A stretch of DNA of 64,000 nucleotides, from the NCBI RefSeq assembly GCF_020080835.1, contig NC_058158.1, positions 30,646,305 to 30,710,304 of the forward strand, written 5' to 3'. Below are positions 23,224 to 37,529 of this stretch, one piece after another. The notes below the pieces were generated by a model. The model was not told the DNA's origin. It made no database searches and worked only from the letters and a program-made list of their open reading frames with translations. The translations under genes and the position numbers were made by a program. The DNA comes from Cotesia glomerata (lineage: Eukaryota > Arthropoda > Insecta > Hymenoptera > Braconidae). The first letter of the stretch is position 1; every line of letters starts with the position of its first letter.

Positions 23224-26200
23224 ATTATTATTATTATTTATTGTTATTTTAAAGGTATCGAATATATAAAACTCAAAATAGTATGCTAGCGAAAGAATTT
23301 ATTTGAATATTTTAGCTCGGTTTTTGCTTTTAAACTAAGTCATAATAAACGTTCAAATTACGACCATATCTCATTAAAAAATAATGATTTCCCTTCTGTA
23401 ATATGCATATAGTTCACGAAGCCATTCAGCAAATAACTCTTTTCCTCGCGGGTATGTGCGTAAACAATTCACGGTAAATAACGTTCAGTTATTTTATTTA
23501 TACATTTATATATACATTTTTATTATTACAACAGTAGCAGTAATGAGTTTCAACTGTTATTTGTTCAAGAAAAAATTATCAGGAAAGATTAGCCAAAAGC
23601 ACGGAATTAAAACTTCACCTGTGTATTTTTTTTAAATACCGTGTTATAATCAGTGCCCAATAAATTATTTATATTGTAATAAAAAATTTGCTAATCAGCA
23701 ACAGATTTTTGAATAAATCTTTTTATACTAAAAATAAGAAAATAAAGTTTAATGTTAGCTATAATTCAGTGAAATTTTTAATGGAATTTCATACAGCTCA
23801 TTTATGAAATTTTCAAATGTTAACTTAAAAAACTCAGGTTATTTCATTTATCATTTATCGTGAAATGATGTATAAGCTAAAATTAAGTCATCTAAAGAAC
23901 GTTCCGTAATAATTAATGAAGAAAAAGCCTGTATGACAAGAAAATAATTTTTTTTAATAACAAACTTTTACTAGTAAAAATGTAATTAAATACTAATCTG
24001 GATATTAATATAACGCAGTCGTCGTAATCATTCTATAGGAAGTAGTTTTATTTTACGAATTTTATTGGAACAAAAACCTATTGGCAGGAATGCAGATACT
24101 CTATTATTCTTATCGTGAAGCCATATTTTACGCTACTATTCACATAAATAATACATTGTCTCAGTAAACTTTTTTTCGTTTCACATACTGATTATATAGT
24201 GTATCCACATACACACATTTGTTGTAGCTATTGTACCGCATTTTCGGAATCGCTGAGCGTATTTGCACCGTTGCCAAGTCTCCGCTATTGTTTTGAGCCA
24301 TTTTATACACTATAATTGACCTCAATCTTATAATTCACGTAATAGTTTTTTCATTATCTTTCTCGTAATAATTTTTTATGTCAACAGCACAACATTCAAG
24401 CCGATCTTACAGAAAATGGTTAACTCTTTTATTAGATCATTAGTCTTCAGTTAAATATCTATATTAATACATTATCGATTAAATAGGAATTATTTGGTTA
24501 ATAACAGAGCATAGCAGAAGAATTGAAAGAAAATTAAATCATTTTTCCATTCATACCAGATAAATTGCAAAAAAATTAACCGATAAAATACAGAATATTG
24601 GAAAAGGGGAGGGCTCTAACGCGTTGATCATATGAATGATGCGACGCACGCGTCATTTTCAATCGTGTTGCTCACTTGAAAAATAAAAAATAAAATAAAA
24701 AATGGACGCAAGCCTGTCAATAAATTTTGTGCGATTGTCCAGTGAAATGGTTCAGCAGAGTTGTAAAAAGGTGATTTATTTACATTGCGAGATAATTGAT
24801 TTACTATGGTAACGCGGACTATCCTATTCTCTCTATTTCCTCGATGACTCCAAAAATTCAACTCTCATTCTCCTGTACTGGCCAGGCTGACCTCTCTCTT
24901 GTTCCTCTACTATTTACTTCCACCTGCTATTACTAGTATTATTTAAAATTCGAGTTTTTGTTTTTCGATTTTATAATTAATATTTTAAATTATATACTTT
25001 TTCAACTGACTAAGAGTTTTAATTTTTAAGTGTTAATTTTGAAACTCAGTCCTCATTCCAAACAAAGTTAACTTATGATAATTCAATATATATAATCCTT
25101 TACTTAGAGTAAATGTTATAATGTACAAATAAAGGAAATTTTTACTTATTGGAAGCAAAGATTATTTTGAACGAAATATAGGGATCGAAACCAAGCTTTT
25201 CTAGCAATTTTTTCAATTTAAGTTTGTTCCATCACATTATTATTAATTGATATTGCTGTGGCAATATTATCTTTTAAATTTATTTCAAAAGTATTCAAAT
25301 TATACTTATTGTGATCAAAACTATCGAAAAATTATTCAGCCGAAAAATTTTTAATCATAATTCGTAATTCTCAGCAACCATACATATGACTGCAGGTTGT
25401 TTGTTTTCGTTATTATTATGATACTGAAATTTGTAAAATATCATATATAATATGTGAATAACTGTATAGGTAATAAACGAATATTATTGTTATTTTTTCT
25501 ATCATTATTATTATTATTATCATTCACCATAAAATAATGAAACACTGAATCTAAATCACCTGATTGACCCGTTCGTCCATTATCCATAAGCAAAAAATTT
25601 GTTATCGCACTCCCTGTTACGTATGTTTGATTTGTACCCAGTATTTATGCAATCGGCCGAATATTTTATGAGAAAACAAAATACACCAACTTGTGGTAGC
25701 TTTTTCATAAAAAGCTTTTTCGTCAAAAACTAATACATCCCATGTTATTTGAGTCATCCATTTTTTACGATTGGAAATATATTAAAAAATACATCTTACA
25801 ATAAACGATCTTTTTTCTCGTATCTTGAGCTCACGTATCCTTTTCAGCACATAAATGATTTATAACCTAACTATTGCATGTAAAAAGCAGAGGAAGATAT
25901 AATCACAAAATGTAATCTATAGTTAGTGAATATATGCTGATAGAGAGCAGCTTTTATTCCGAAGTTATTCCATTCAGAGATAAAACATTGTACATCGATT
26001 AAGTAATTAAGGTCTTTCATGCATGAGATTTATTATTTGATAAAACAGAATCTACGACACCTGGAAGAATTGTTAATTATTAATCTCTGATGAGAAATTT
26101 GTTTTATATTCGAGAGTATCAAAGCATGTCATGTTCAAAGATACTAAGCCATTACTTGCATTTACTAAGCTATTACTTGCATTTACTACACTACTCTAGA

Positions 26201-28823
26201 GGAATAAAAAAATCTGAATGATCGATAACACTACACTTCTAGTTTTAGCAGTCACACCGATTGAAATAGTTGAAACTCGTGTAGTTACCTTAACAACATA
26301 ATAGAGTTGATTTTTTTATTACTTTACTCCATTTTTCGTAAAGTTCATTTTACGTATCACTAAATGAAACAAGTATTGTTCAACGATTCGCGAAAAATTA
26401 ATAGTTTTTTAAAATAAAAGTTCCGATCTAGTTATTTGAACACAAAATTGAATATTTTCTGGTACTTAAATTTCGTATAAATTTCAAGCTTATACAAGTA
26501 CCGCTGTAGTACTGAAAAAATATTGTGGTGGGATTAAAATGTCGTATTAATACGTAGCATACACAAATATTGTTATAGCACCAAAATGTATCGACGTCGG
26601 ATTTATACTTTTTTTTTTCAGTAAAAGTAAGAAAACGAAAGTAAAACGTAGTTATGTTTATGACTTTAAATTATAAACTTATTAGTGCAACTTTTAATTA
26701 CTGATAAAATTATAGATATATTAAATAAAAAGTAGTTAAAAGTTTAATTTCCTTGGCCACACAAGTTTGTTGAGTGGATATCGATCCATGGGGAAATGTC
26801 ACAACACATCTGTATAATGGTACAGTTGTACCAAGTAAATACTTTTCCAATCAAACTCAATTTAACACAACGAACGTGGTCGCACGGTCACCTGGGAATC
26901 TCAAGTAGAAGTAGAAATAAAAATATAAAAAAAAAAAAAAAAAAAGAATTGAAGACTCGTCGCAACCACTTGTCTACAAGTAAAATCGATCGTCTACACC
27001 ATAGGTAAATAGAAACTCGGAGTATCCCTACGTGAATTTACACTGACCACGTAATCACCGGTCTCCAGATGTGCAAAACTTTTCCCTCTAACCCATTAAC
27101 ACTTTATCTTTCTATCCATCTATTTATTTAGTCATCTATCCTCGCGTATTACCTTCTAAAAAAATCTGTTAAAAAAGTTCCTCAAAAAATAAAAAAAAAA
27201 ATTATCAAATAAATAAAGACTGAGAAATATAGTTACTGGAAAATTTAGTGTCGAAAACATAAACAATCAATATTTATTTTAAATAATTTAAATTGCAAAT
27301 TTTCTTAATTCTCTTTTTAATATTTTGTATCATCTTTAATTCATTAAAAGTAATTCATTTTTATTTCATGATTTTACCTGTCGACAGAAGCTGTGATATA
27401 TAACTAGGGTACAATCTAAATATAATTGATAAAGGCTGACTGTATTATCATTATCGTTAAATAATTGAAGAACCAATTCTCAGTTAAATCTTCAGCAGTT
27501 ACTTTTACGATAATGACAACCAGTCATAATATAACCGATACCTGTTGGTTAAAGATGATTTAATGGCCCCTAATAACGCTGTTGAAATGTATGTTGAATT
27601 TTTATAAGAAACGTAAAACGAAAGGGAAAGGAATGGGGTAGTAAAGTTAGTGTCCTTAGTTGCGCATTCCCACAGCACTTTTCCACAATCGTTTCTTTCT
27701 AAGTCTCCTTTATTTTATTCTTATTTTTGTTCCTATTTTATTCTTTTCATTTCTTCACTCTTTTACAATTCTTTTTTCATTATTTTCACAAAAGCGTTCA
27801 ATTTTATGATGCTATTTCCTACCTTTCATCCTCATTTCCGAGATAGGATAATGCAAAGAGAGAGAGAGAGAACTCAAGTTAAGCAAAAGAATACTGTTTT
27901 TATTTTGTTTGCACAGATTTTATGACGCTTCATAAAGATAATCCGCCTATATATATATATATACCTATACCATACCCTAGGTCGCGTTCAATGTTACGGG
28001 TTAAATGTTTATGCTTGTTCACAGTTAACTTTAACCTCGGAGTGCACGCGTGAATCGAAATAGATTGAGAAATTGAATATTCAATAGACTGTTTATGTAT
28101 ACATCTCAATCAATCTAAATCTATAAATATATATCCGTAATATATATATAAATATATATACGTACACTGTATATGTTTATCGATGATAGATAGATGGATA
28201 GAGAGATAAAGATAGATAGACATATAATGTTTATACAGAGCGCGGAAGACGGAAAATAAAAATGGAATGAGTGGCAAGTAAACTGAATGAGTTTATTGCT
28301 AAGCTTTCGATGAGTAGCTAAACTCGAGCATATTCGCAACAGATACCAAAAGCGATCGTAAGTTCGTATCATAAATGAAATCACGTATTTACCCGTTAAG
28401 CACGAAAACAGCTTTTAAGCTATACGATGTTGAGTTAGTTCTCGAGGGTCACTGCAGCACTACCATACAGCCCGAATTCAGTGATATATATCTCTACGAT
28501 TGCATGGAAATTGCTTGATAGAAATTTGAATTTATACTATATCATCAAAAGTTAATTACTATTTGAATTTCAAATCACTCAATAAAATATAAAATTATTA
28601 AAACTTTTTATCAGCTACCGAATCCGTATAATTTTTGTTTCCAACTAATTGACTCTCTTATTTATTGGTACACTTTATTTTAACTTTACAAATACTTTTA
28701 GTTATTTTAAACCATTATTTAAAAAATATCTTAATTTAACTCGTTTTAATTCGGTGTCAAAAATTACCAAGACATTATAAATATGCGATAAAAATTTTTA
28801 TAAAATATTTGGTGAAAAAATTT
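21417..28823. other. AT-rich non-coding DNA, GC islands, simple repeats
   Basis: No gene supported. Moderately GC-rich islands lie at 22620-22800, 24600-24900, 26770-27060 and 27960-28060. A TGTCCG...GCATGCC...TTTGATA block near 21791-21822 recurs near 39203-39230. The run of 19 A residues at 26927-26945 follows an AATAAA. A TACTAAGCC-type 21-bp unit is duplicated in tandem at 26142-26183, and a weak inverted repeat lies at 27437-27526. Confidence 0.4.
23185..23240. repeat. ATT trinucleotide microsatellite
   Basis: About 18 TTA/ATT units with one AAT interruption near 23221. It creates a spurious leucine-rich frame. Confidence 0.9.
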
Positions 28824-29110
28824 GGTAATTATGAAGAAGTAGGGTTCCACCTATTTTTGAGTGTAAAAAATCAAAAAAATTGATCTTTTGAATATTTTGT
28901 TTTTCAAATTGTTCTTCTTCACGGCGGATTTATGATAAAAAGTATGAAAATTGAATATTTTGATGTTTTTTTTTTTTTTTTTTTTTTTTTCATTTGAAAG
29001 TTCAAAAATTTACGATTTTAGGTATTTTTCAATACAGATCAATTTTTTGATTTTTTATATTATTTCAATTTTATCTAAAATAAGTGGAACTCCACTTCTG
29101 CATAATTACC
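28824..29110. mobile_element. Foldback element with 34-bp arms
   Basis: The 34-bp segment at 28824-28857, beginning GGTAATTATGAAGAAGT and containing GTTCCAC, is inverted at 29077-29110 with 5 or 6 mismatches. A further inner pair AAAAAAATTGATC/GATCAATTTTTTG extends the fold, so most of the 287 bp can pair. The centre holds a run of over 20 T (about 28967-28990). No coding frame and no certain target duplication. Confidence 0.6.
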
Positions 29111-32100
29111 TTAACTATCAATAATTAACTTTTGAATTTTCATACAACCCAAAATTTCTAATTCTAAACTCTAAAGTTTTCTGTTTATATTTCTGATTTT
29201 AGTAAATCCAAATTATTTTCCCGTGATATTATAAATAATAATTTTATAAATTATGGATAACTAACCGAGTAATTACGTATCAAAATAATGGAATAATTCG
29301 ACAATAAGCTCTAAAGATTAAATAATATTTTTAATGCGATACTGTGTCAGTATCAGTTATATCATACGAGGATAGATATCCATACGTATATATGAACGTA
29401 TGTATATATGGAGGTACATATGCACGGCTGAAGCTCCGTATCCGGCACGATTCGGACTTCAGTATCAAGTTGGGCAGCAACGGGTACGAAAACTCGGTTA
29501 ATGCAATTTTCATCGAGAAAGTTGGGTTTCGGTCGGGCGTTAGGTAGATACAGAAGAGCGGCGAGCTTACGGACCAACGGATAGCCAGAGGGTAAGCGAT
29601 GCAGAGTGTGCTTCTAGCGAGGGTCGTTGATGCTGAGTTGGTGGAAAACAGACAGATATGCTAGAGGGAATTTCGACAGGCAGCCATGGGAACGCAGGTG
29701 TTGCGCGTAAAATTTTGTTTCTCACGAGTGAATAAATCTGCTTCTAACACCCACCTAGATTTCTTTTTATCATACATATCCATTTATTTGTTTTTTATTC
29801 TTCCACTCTACTACTACTATTTTTGTTACTCTCTCTGAATTTTCCGTGTGTAAAGCCGCACTCTATCAATTTATCATTCAATCTTACTCTCCGAGCCAAT
29901 TTCATAATGTAAAAAGCCGATTTTATCTAGAAATATAACAAAAGCCTAAATAAAAGCTCTTTTTGTTCCACAACACATGGAGTGCATCATTAATTTCAGT
30001 GGAAAATAAAAAATTATACGCGTTTAAATTTTCAATTTCCTTATTTAATCCCTCTTTTTGTCTAGAGCGATAATAGACAAAAAAAATTTTCAAATCCCGC
30101 TTTGTATTTTACAGTTATTAGCGGAGCGATTATTTAACATTTTAGCAAAAAATACGATTGTGCTAAAACTTTTGTTATAAAATACGAAATTTATCCTTGA
30201 CAAAAAGCATGATAAAAAATTAACAGGCGAAAAAGTAATAAAAGTTGGTAAAACACATGTAACATATGTTCGATAAAATCTCTGAGTTAAACAGTCAATT
30301 AGTATTCCAACGCTTCGGGTTATTTGACGTAATTTAATATCCTGTCTTACACATTATTTTTTGATCCATTATCAACCGTTGTACAACTGCCCTTTAATTA
30401 TGAACTCACCGTATAAATTTCGAGTCGTTAGAATTATACATTAATTTTGAAATGGCTCACAATAACTAACTTTTAAAAAATAGATTTTATTACAAACAGG
30501 AGATCAAAGCCAAGAAACAATTTAAACTTTCTATTCTCTCTGAACAAAACGGGGTGAAATATAGTAAGTAATAATAATAGTAATTTATAATTGAACTGTA
30601 AAAATGAGAAAAATTTCAAGAATTTGAACATTTAATAAAAAATTGTTTACCGTACTCTTAAATATTTTTCCGGCTTTCCTTTTTCTCAAGTTTAACGTTG
30701 TCGAGATGTCTCCAGATCGCTGTGCTACAAGTTACAAAAAATATATAAAACAACCCTCCATAAATTGTAACGTTACTTTTATAAAATTCATGTCACGTAA
30801 GCTTTTTTTATGTTTATCGTCACTCGCGTAATATTATCGGTATTAGATCTTGTGCGTGCGACCGTCGAATTTTACGATAAAATGATATCAATATGATACA
30901 GCTCACTCACTATTCTGTACTAGGACGCTCGTCGACAAAAAATACTAGATGACGTCGTAATCTATGATAATATCCGTTTTACTACCCTAAATAAAAAAAA
31001 ACATGCTTTATTGCGCAATACTATTTAATAATAAAATCAGCAAGTACTTGAATTTGCCTGAGCTGATAATTGTTTGTGGCGTTTATAAATTATGTTTCGA
31101 GTATTAATCCTATTACTTGATAAGATAATTACTGTTGAGTGTTGTGCATATTTTATATTAATATTAATAATATGTACAATTATTGTTTATATTAAAAGTA
31201 TTATTCAATAATCAAGATAATAACAACTAAATGTATTAACGTAAGCATTATATACATTAATAAATGTGTATATTAAAGCACAAATAATAATAATAATAAA
31301 TAATTACTAGATTTATAATTTATTAAATTAATAAAAATGCATTAAATTAATTGGGTTAGTGAGCCATAGGATCAATATCATATTGTTAATTTACTCATTA
31401 AAAATAAAACAACAATAATAATAATAATAATAATACTGTAATATGTTAGTATAAAATTAGTACAGAGGAAAGACGGCCAGTCGTTAAATATATATGGGCT
31501 ATTGGGTTTTAATTAGCTGAGTGAAGGAGTTATTCATACACATATATATCTCCATTCGTAGATATATAAAGGTATGAAAATTTTTAACTTATAATAGCAA
31601 AAAAAAAAAACAGATGAATAAATAATACGTGATAGGAGGAAACATACAGCAAGAGAGAGAGAGAGAGAGAGACATAATAAGAGAATAAGAGAATGAAATG
31701 AAGAGAGAGAGAGAGAGATATACAGAAAGAGATAGAGAGAGAGAGAGAGAGAGGTTATACAGAGAAAATGCTACAGACTATATCCTAATTTTGCAAAACA
31801 AACAAACGAACCAACCTCCTCGGAAAGGCCTAGCCGAAAATGTTCGCGGGTCCCCTGTAACAAAAATATAGATAAATCATAAAAAAATCATAGATAACTA
31901 AAAGAAATAGCTAATCGTAATTTTGTTTAATCAGTAAATTAAATTAATAATAATTTACTTTTTTTACAAAAGTACATTCTAGTAAATAAATTCAGTTGTC
32001 TGATTTGACACTGACCGTAGCTACTTATCGTTACGCCGCGCTTAGTCTACTTTATTATTTTATATAAAATAACGAATCCGCGGATTAAATTAAATTTATC

Positions 32101-33025
32101 AATAAATTATAAACTTAAGATAAATAATGTCTATATAATAATTAAATGGTAACTTAAAAAATAATAAGTTTTTTTGTAATAATGTTTTATCATTATCAGT
32201 ATCAGTAATTTAACAAATTCCGTCAATCGTGACGTAAATAACAATCTTATAACTATATACGAGCATACGTATATTTATCATGCCAGGCAGAGTTTTCTTG
32301 GCATTCAAAATAAATAAATTTAAGGAGAAGAGAGAAAGACAGAGAGAATGAGATAAACAATTCTACAGATATGATTACAAGAGAGTGTTTTTTTATTTTT
32401 ATTTTTATTTTTAGAGCTCGAAATGCCGAGTTCTCACTCTTTCGATGGTTTTTCACCTCCGAGATTTGCTGGCGTTACTCTCTCGCAGTTGCACACAATG
32501 TAAGAAATGCATAAGCACGGGAATGATGAGAGGATAGTGGTAGTAATAATGGTATACAGTGAAAGAGGATGGCGGGGGTGCATCGGCAAGAAGCCAAGGA
32601 CCAAAAGTACCATCTGCGTCCCATCCTTGTCCCTAGACTCAAAGGGTCGGTAAAGGGGTAGTAATGGAACTTGCAGAAGCCCTTCTGTGCGCTGTGACTT
32701 GCCGAGTGCCAGCGGCTGGTTAGATAAGAGAGCGGAATAGCAGTATTAGTAGCAGTGTAGGGTGACAAGGATGTTACGGGGGTCACAGTTTGGTGTAACT
32801 CGTTGATAGCGCGTGGCAGCCTTTACGTACATCGCTTTTTAAAAGGACGAGGAGAAGAAAGAGATATAAGTGGAAAAGAGCTCTCATAACACTTGGTAGC
32901 AGGTGGTACCGCCACCGTGTTATTGCTTCGCGAGTCGGCAAACTATCCGCGGTACCAAAATCAGAGCACTAGGGATAAAAAAAAAGTTAGACTATTAATA
33001 TGTTTTTACGATGTTTGTGTGCGGA
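29111..33025. other. Non-coding DNA with two GC islands and a GA tract
   Basis: The 29420-29720 island includes a strong donor-like AGAGG/GTAAGC at about 29589-29597, but frames upstream of it carry stops, so at best it is an untranslated exon. The 32460-32960 island is open on the minus strand for about 100 codons without recognisable content. The rest is AT-rich with AAT repeats (31285-31300, 31405-31432). Confidence 0.35.
31650..31754. repeat. Compound GA microsatellite
   Basis: Three blocks of (GA)n separated by short AT-rich spacers. In insects such GAGA tracts can bind GAGA-type factors (family knowledge), but nothing here shows it does. Confidence 0.85.
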
Positions 33026-33027
33026 TA

Positions 33028-33549
33028 CACTGTAAAAAATTTGGAGTGAATTTTCAATCTACGGAGTTTTTACACTAAAATAAATTTTAATTAACAGAAA
33101 TAAGTTTAATATATATGCTAACAAATACTTCAAAAAATTTATCCAAAGTTTAAGTTTGTAAAATTTGACTTTTTTGAAACATTGAACCAAATTTTCATAA
33201 AGATTATTTTTCTTTAACGTAAAAAATAAAAAATAATAAATTAATAACATTGCTAAACATTAAATTAAATTAAATAAATTACTCCAATGTTACTGAAGTT
33301 CATTGACGTATGGAAATTTTTAGGATTTCTTAATAAAAAAATAAAAAAATATATTGATGAAAAACTAAGGATGAAGATTATATGAATTAAAAAAAATTGC
33401 TAAGAACGCATTTTATAGTTTTTAAACGAATAACAACTATTTTATTATTTACAACTAATAATTTTAATGAAATTTTTTTTCGCAGTGATTTTCACTCTTG
33501 AGGTATTAAATCAATTAAAAATCATTCACTTGGCAAATTTTTCACAGCG
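33028..33549. mobile_element. Complete TA-flanked inverted-repeat element, family copy 2
   Basis: The left end CACTGTAAAAAATTTG and the reverse complement of the right end CGCTGTGAAAAATTTG differ at two of 16 positions. TA flanks both ends (33026-33027, 33550-33551). This is the best copy of a 522-bp family also seen at 5036-5477 and 58990-59075. The interior is AT-rich and non-coding. The shared internal words (ACAAATACTTCAAAAAATTT and AATCAATTAAAAA) show common descent beyond the ends. Confidence 0.7.
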
Positions 33550-33551
33550 TA

Positions 33552-35438
33552 TCGATGTCGGTGTTGAATACCAAAGTTGAGTAAGGGAGGGTGATTGTGT
33601 TGGATGAATAAAGTTTAGTACAATCAGGCCGTCTTTCCTCACACGTCACGCGACCCTCCTATCCACTACCATACGCCACTCGACCTTTGACACATGCACG
33701 TGCTCACCAGAACGGTCCAGTAACCGCTATCCTATATACTACAATATATATCATATATTATATATAGTAGGTAGTATGTAGTATGAAGCATTATATACGT
33801 CAAACACTTATATGAAGCTTACAGTTGTCGAGTAGAAAAATAGAAATGGACTGTACCAGAAAATAATGGTTCGATTTAGCAAGTAGAGGTTTGCTGGCTG
33901 GCGAGCAGCAGACTTGCTGGCAACGGAAAACGATAAGAAATATCTAGCCGCGAGCGAAGTGTCTTAATCTTTTTAACTTGGACAAAGTAGCTGTCGATTC
34001 TCGGTACCTTGCTCGTGTAGATGCTCCGATAATATTGGATATGTATTTTCTATTCACTTGCCAACAAATACTGAGCGGGCTTATTGGTTTTCTTTTGACG
34101 TTATCATAAATGTCAGTAAATAAAATGGGTACGTGTCTTAATGTCAAATTCAAACAGCTAATGCAAAGTATAGACCTATAATATATTGAACTGAAATATA
34201 CAGATTGAAGAATTCAAATTAAATAATATTTATACTTTATCCATTTTAAGATTCGAAAAAATGCTTTTAATTTTTTTATTATAGAAGAAAATATAGATGC
34301 GAGAAAAATTTAATATGTAAAATTTAATAAAGAAATGAAAATAATTTATTTGATATTTTTGATTAGATATATAATGAATTTAAAAAAAAATTTTCCCCTT
34401 TATCAACTCGATAAATTTTTTTCTTAATATATAATTTCAGGTAAGTTTTAATGGATACTTGAAAAGTTTCAAGGCTTTACGACCACCCGGATCTTGGAGA
34501 GTAAAATATTTTATCAAGACGTTTCTGATGATATTTTATTCGAAAGGTAGTAATTAAAAAAGTTTAACGGTGGATAATTGTGGCGTGCAAGCTTAAATAT
34601 ATAGATAAATAAATAAACAAATAAAATCACATTATATGTATAGAAATAGAGATTTATATATATATAGATATATATATTACCTGAGGTAGAATTCAGTGGG
34701 TTGTGTTTTGTAACCCAACCAGAAACAACCGCACCGACTTGAATCTTTCTACTCTAATCTCAGTGTCCATAATCTTTTTATTTTATTTCATTTTATTTAA
34801 CTTTTTGTATTTTATTTTCTCTCACTCTCAGGGCCCTGGCAAACTTTTCCGATTTAGAAGCTAATGGAGATACGTCGGAGGGAAAACTGGCGGTGGCAGT
34901 GCTACAATAATGTACCGCGAATGAGTATATATGGGCGTAAAAGAAAAAAAGTTAAGCAAAAACCCGATACGTTTTTATACTTCCAAGATGTATATGTAGA
35001 TGTATGTTTTATTTGTTTTTGTATTTCTCGAGCAATTTAACTTTTTTCCGAGTAAAGAGCCGCCTAACTCGCCTAACTCGGCTTAGAGAAACTAAAAATT
35101 GATTTAAACCTGAGGGCGAGACGTCGACACATCGATCCAAACTTTTGGGTGCTTGTAATATAACCACCGTTAATTATTTAAGGAAGAACGGAACTCCCGA
35201 GATAATTACAATCCATTGACCCGTGCGCGAGTACCCGTAAAAGACGGGGCTTCATTTCGCGCGATTAATCTTAATTTTCATAAACCTATAATCTTTAATT
35301 AAATCACTATTGATTTGCCGGTGAGCCTCTCTCTGCCTCTTATTTCATCAGCAAGGCCTCTTAGGGGCACTAACTACCTCACCACACAAAATATCTCGAG
35401 GTAGTCCCAGAGAGCTAAATACTAAAGTGCTCCTTCCT

Positions 35439-35477
<39 letters not shown>

Positions 35478-36078
35478 GTGTATTTTAAACAAAATCAATT
35501 TTCATTCCCCAATTTAATTATTAATTTACGATACCATAAATAATACCTTGAATTCGAGCGGTTGGTCAACAAAATAAGCACTTAAGATTCTATTCATACA
35601 CAACAAAGATGCTGGAGCGCACAGTTGTGAGAAATTATTTATGGTGATCGATACCGAGAGATAAAATTAATAAATATTAAACAAACATTCGTCATTATGT
35701 TACTCTAGTTATATGATGCTTTCCTAATTATTTAAGCAGAATTTCCTGCGATTCAACAAGAATTATTTAAGAGAAATTGGCTATTTTATTTAAATATTAC
35801 CTCTTTTCCATCAGAAACGTTTTCAATAGTTATTTTCGGTGAATCTGACAACGTCATTTACTTGAAGATTTCTCTAATATAAACAACTATTAACTCTGAA
35901 TATTCTCACAAATGTTTATTGTTTCTTAATATTTTTGATATTTTAATATTCTTTGATAAAAAGAGCTTAGTCTTTAAAATCAGTTCATTGGTTTTGGGAA
36001 TAAGTTTAATTTAATTCTGGAAGATGATATGATCGAAAGATTTATATTCTATATTTAATTATGTCAATGAACATTTTA
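33552..36078. other. Non-coding DNA with GC islands
   Basis: Higher-GC islands lie at 33560-33960 and 34690-35420, the second the longest unexplained GC-rich stretch in the window. No convincing reading frame or splice pair was seen. Palindromic ATATATAGTAGG-like words occur near 33740-33780. Confidence 0.35.
35442..35474. repeat. AT dinucleotide microsatellite
   Basis: About 16 AT units, followed by GTGTGT. Confidence 0.9.
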
Positions 36079-36080
36079 TA

Positions 36081-36835
36081 CACGGAAAAAAGTAAACTGT
36101 AATAAATAATAGTCGATTTATAATAAGTAATGATCAACTGCTAAAAATTACCATTTCAAACAGTAAAATCGTGATTTTACTAATCACTTTATAATATTTA
36201 TCATTTAAATGCTACAATTTATACTTTACATGTAAGAAAATACTATTTCAAACAGTAATATTCGCTGTGTGAATGTCAAAAATGTTAAAGTATAATAATT
36301 AAGAATTTTGACTTTGATATTTATCATTTCGTATCTAAAAAATGATCGTATGATATATACAAAGTATAAAATACAGTTACTAAATTTCTATACAAGCAAC
36401 GTCAATATTTACAAAGTAAAATGGTAAATTTTGAACGCAACGCTAAAAATGAAACTATAATTATTGACTTGCTTGGACTGGTAAAATATATATTTTAAGA
36501 GTAGAATTTTTACTGTTTCAAATGTTAAATTCTCCTAGATTAAGATCTCCTTCTCCTCATCTAAGTTCCTCTTCTCATAGAATGGACCATATATTGAAAT
36601 GGCAATTTTTACTGTTTGAAACTGTAATTTTTTAAGATGACAGAGTCGTTATTTACTATAGTGACAGTTACTAATCACTTATTTTCGATATTAAATTATA
36701 AATTGTGGCTTTTACACTTTCTACATCAAGTTCTGTAATATTTATATTTTTGCCACCTCAATGTCCGCTGTACTGGTTAAAACTATAAAAATTAACCGGA
36801 ATCCGAGTGAAATTTACAATTTACATTTTTTCGTG
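36081..36835. mobile_element. TA-flanked inverted-repeat element with CACG ends
   Basis: The left end CACGGAAAAAAGTAAACTG and the reverse complement of the right end CACGAAAAAATGTAAATTG match at 16 of 19 positions, with TA at 36079-36080 and 36836-36837. The interior repeats a TTTCAAACAGTAAAA-type word in both orientations (near 36155, 36240, 36515, 36615). No coding frame. A truncated relative lies at about 41805-41990. Confidence 0.7.
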
Positions 36836-37529
36836 TAGCGGCTTGTCACGACGATAGCATCATCAATTCATTACGGATCTTTAACAAACTCAACATACTT
36901 AATCTACCAACAAATACCAAGGTAAAGTTTAAAGATAAGCTTAATCGGTCAAATAGTTCAGAAATGACAGGGTTTCAAAATTTTCAAAATCTCGAAAAAT
37001 TCATATTTTGACAGTTTCTTTCACGGATAATTTTTGAATGAAATAACTTATCGAATTTACGTGAATCGCATCTTAATCCATTAAAAGAGCTTTTATTTCT
37101 ACGTCATTTCATTTTCCTAGACTAAAAACAACCTATTTAAATAAATATTTTTTGAAAGAAAAGTATCATTTATGAACAGTCAATAAATCGCATTTAGTAA
37201 ATGATTTATTGACTATTAAAAAATATTTATTAAATTATCTGATATTAAAAAATTTTCATTAACAATTGATAAAGCTTATTAAACATTAACTAATCCTTTA
37301 ATCAATACATAATTTTTTTTATTACGTTGATAGCTATTAATCGCTATCGAACATACTCGATCTACTGAATTTTTGAATATATTCAAGTCGATAAAAAGCA
37401 CCCTTAATTTAGAGAAAATTCACATCAAATAAAGTATAAAAAAAAACCACCGTCACATTAAGGATAAAATTTTGAAAAATTATTAACAAGTGTTTGAAAA
37501 TATAAATTATTAAAATTCTTACAAACATA

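Noticed and set aside
23066..23269. Leucine-rich plus-strand frame resembling a membrane segment
   Set aside because: It is a translation of the TTA/ATT microsatellite.
31472..31481. GACGGCCAGT, part of a common sequencing-primer site
   Set aside because: Only 10 bases match; expected by chance, with native-looking flanks, so not vector.
32475..32786. 103-codon minus-strand frame
   Set aside because: Composition biased to S/T/L from a GC-rich island; no domain or splice support.
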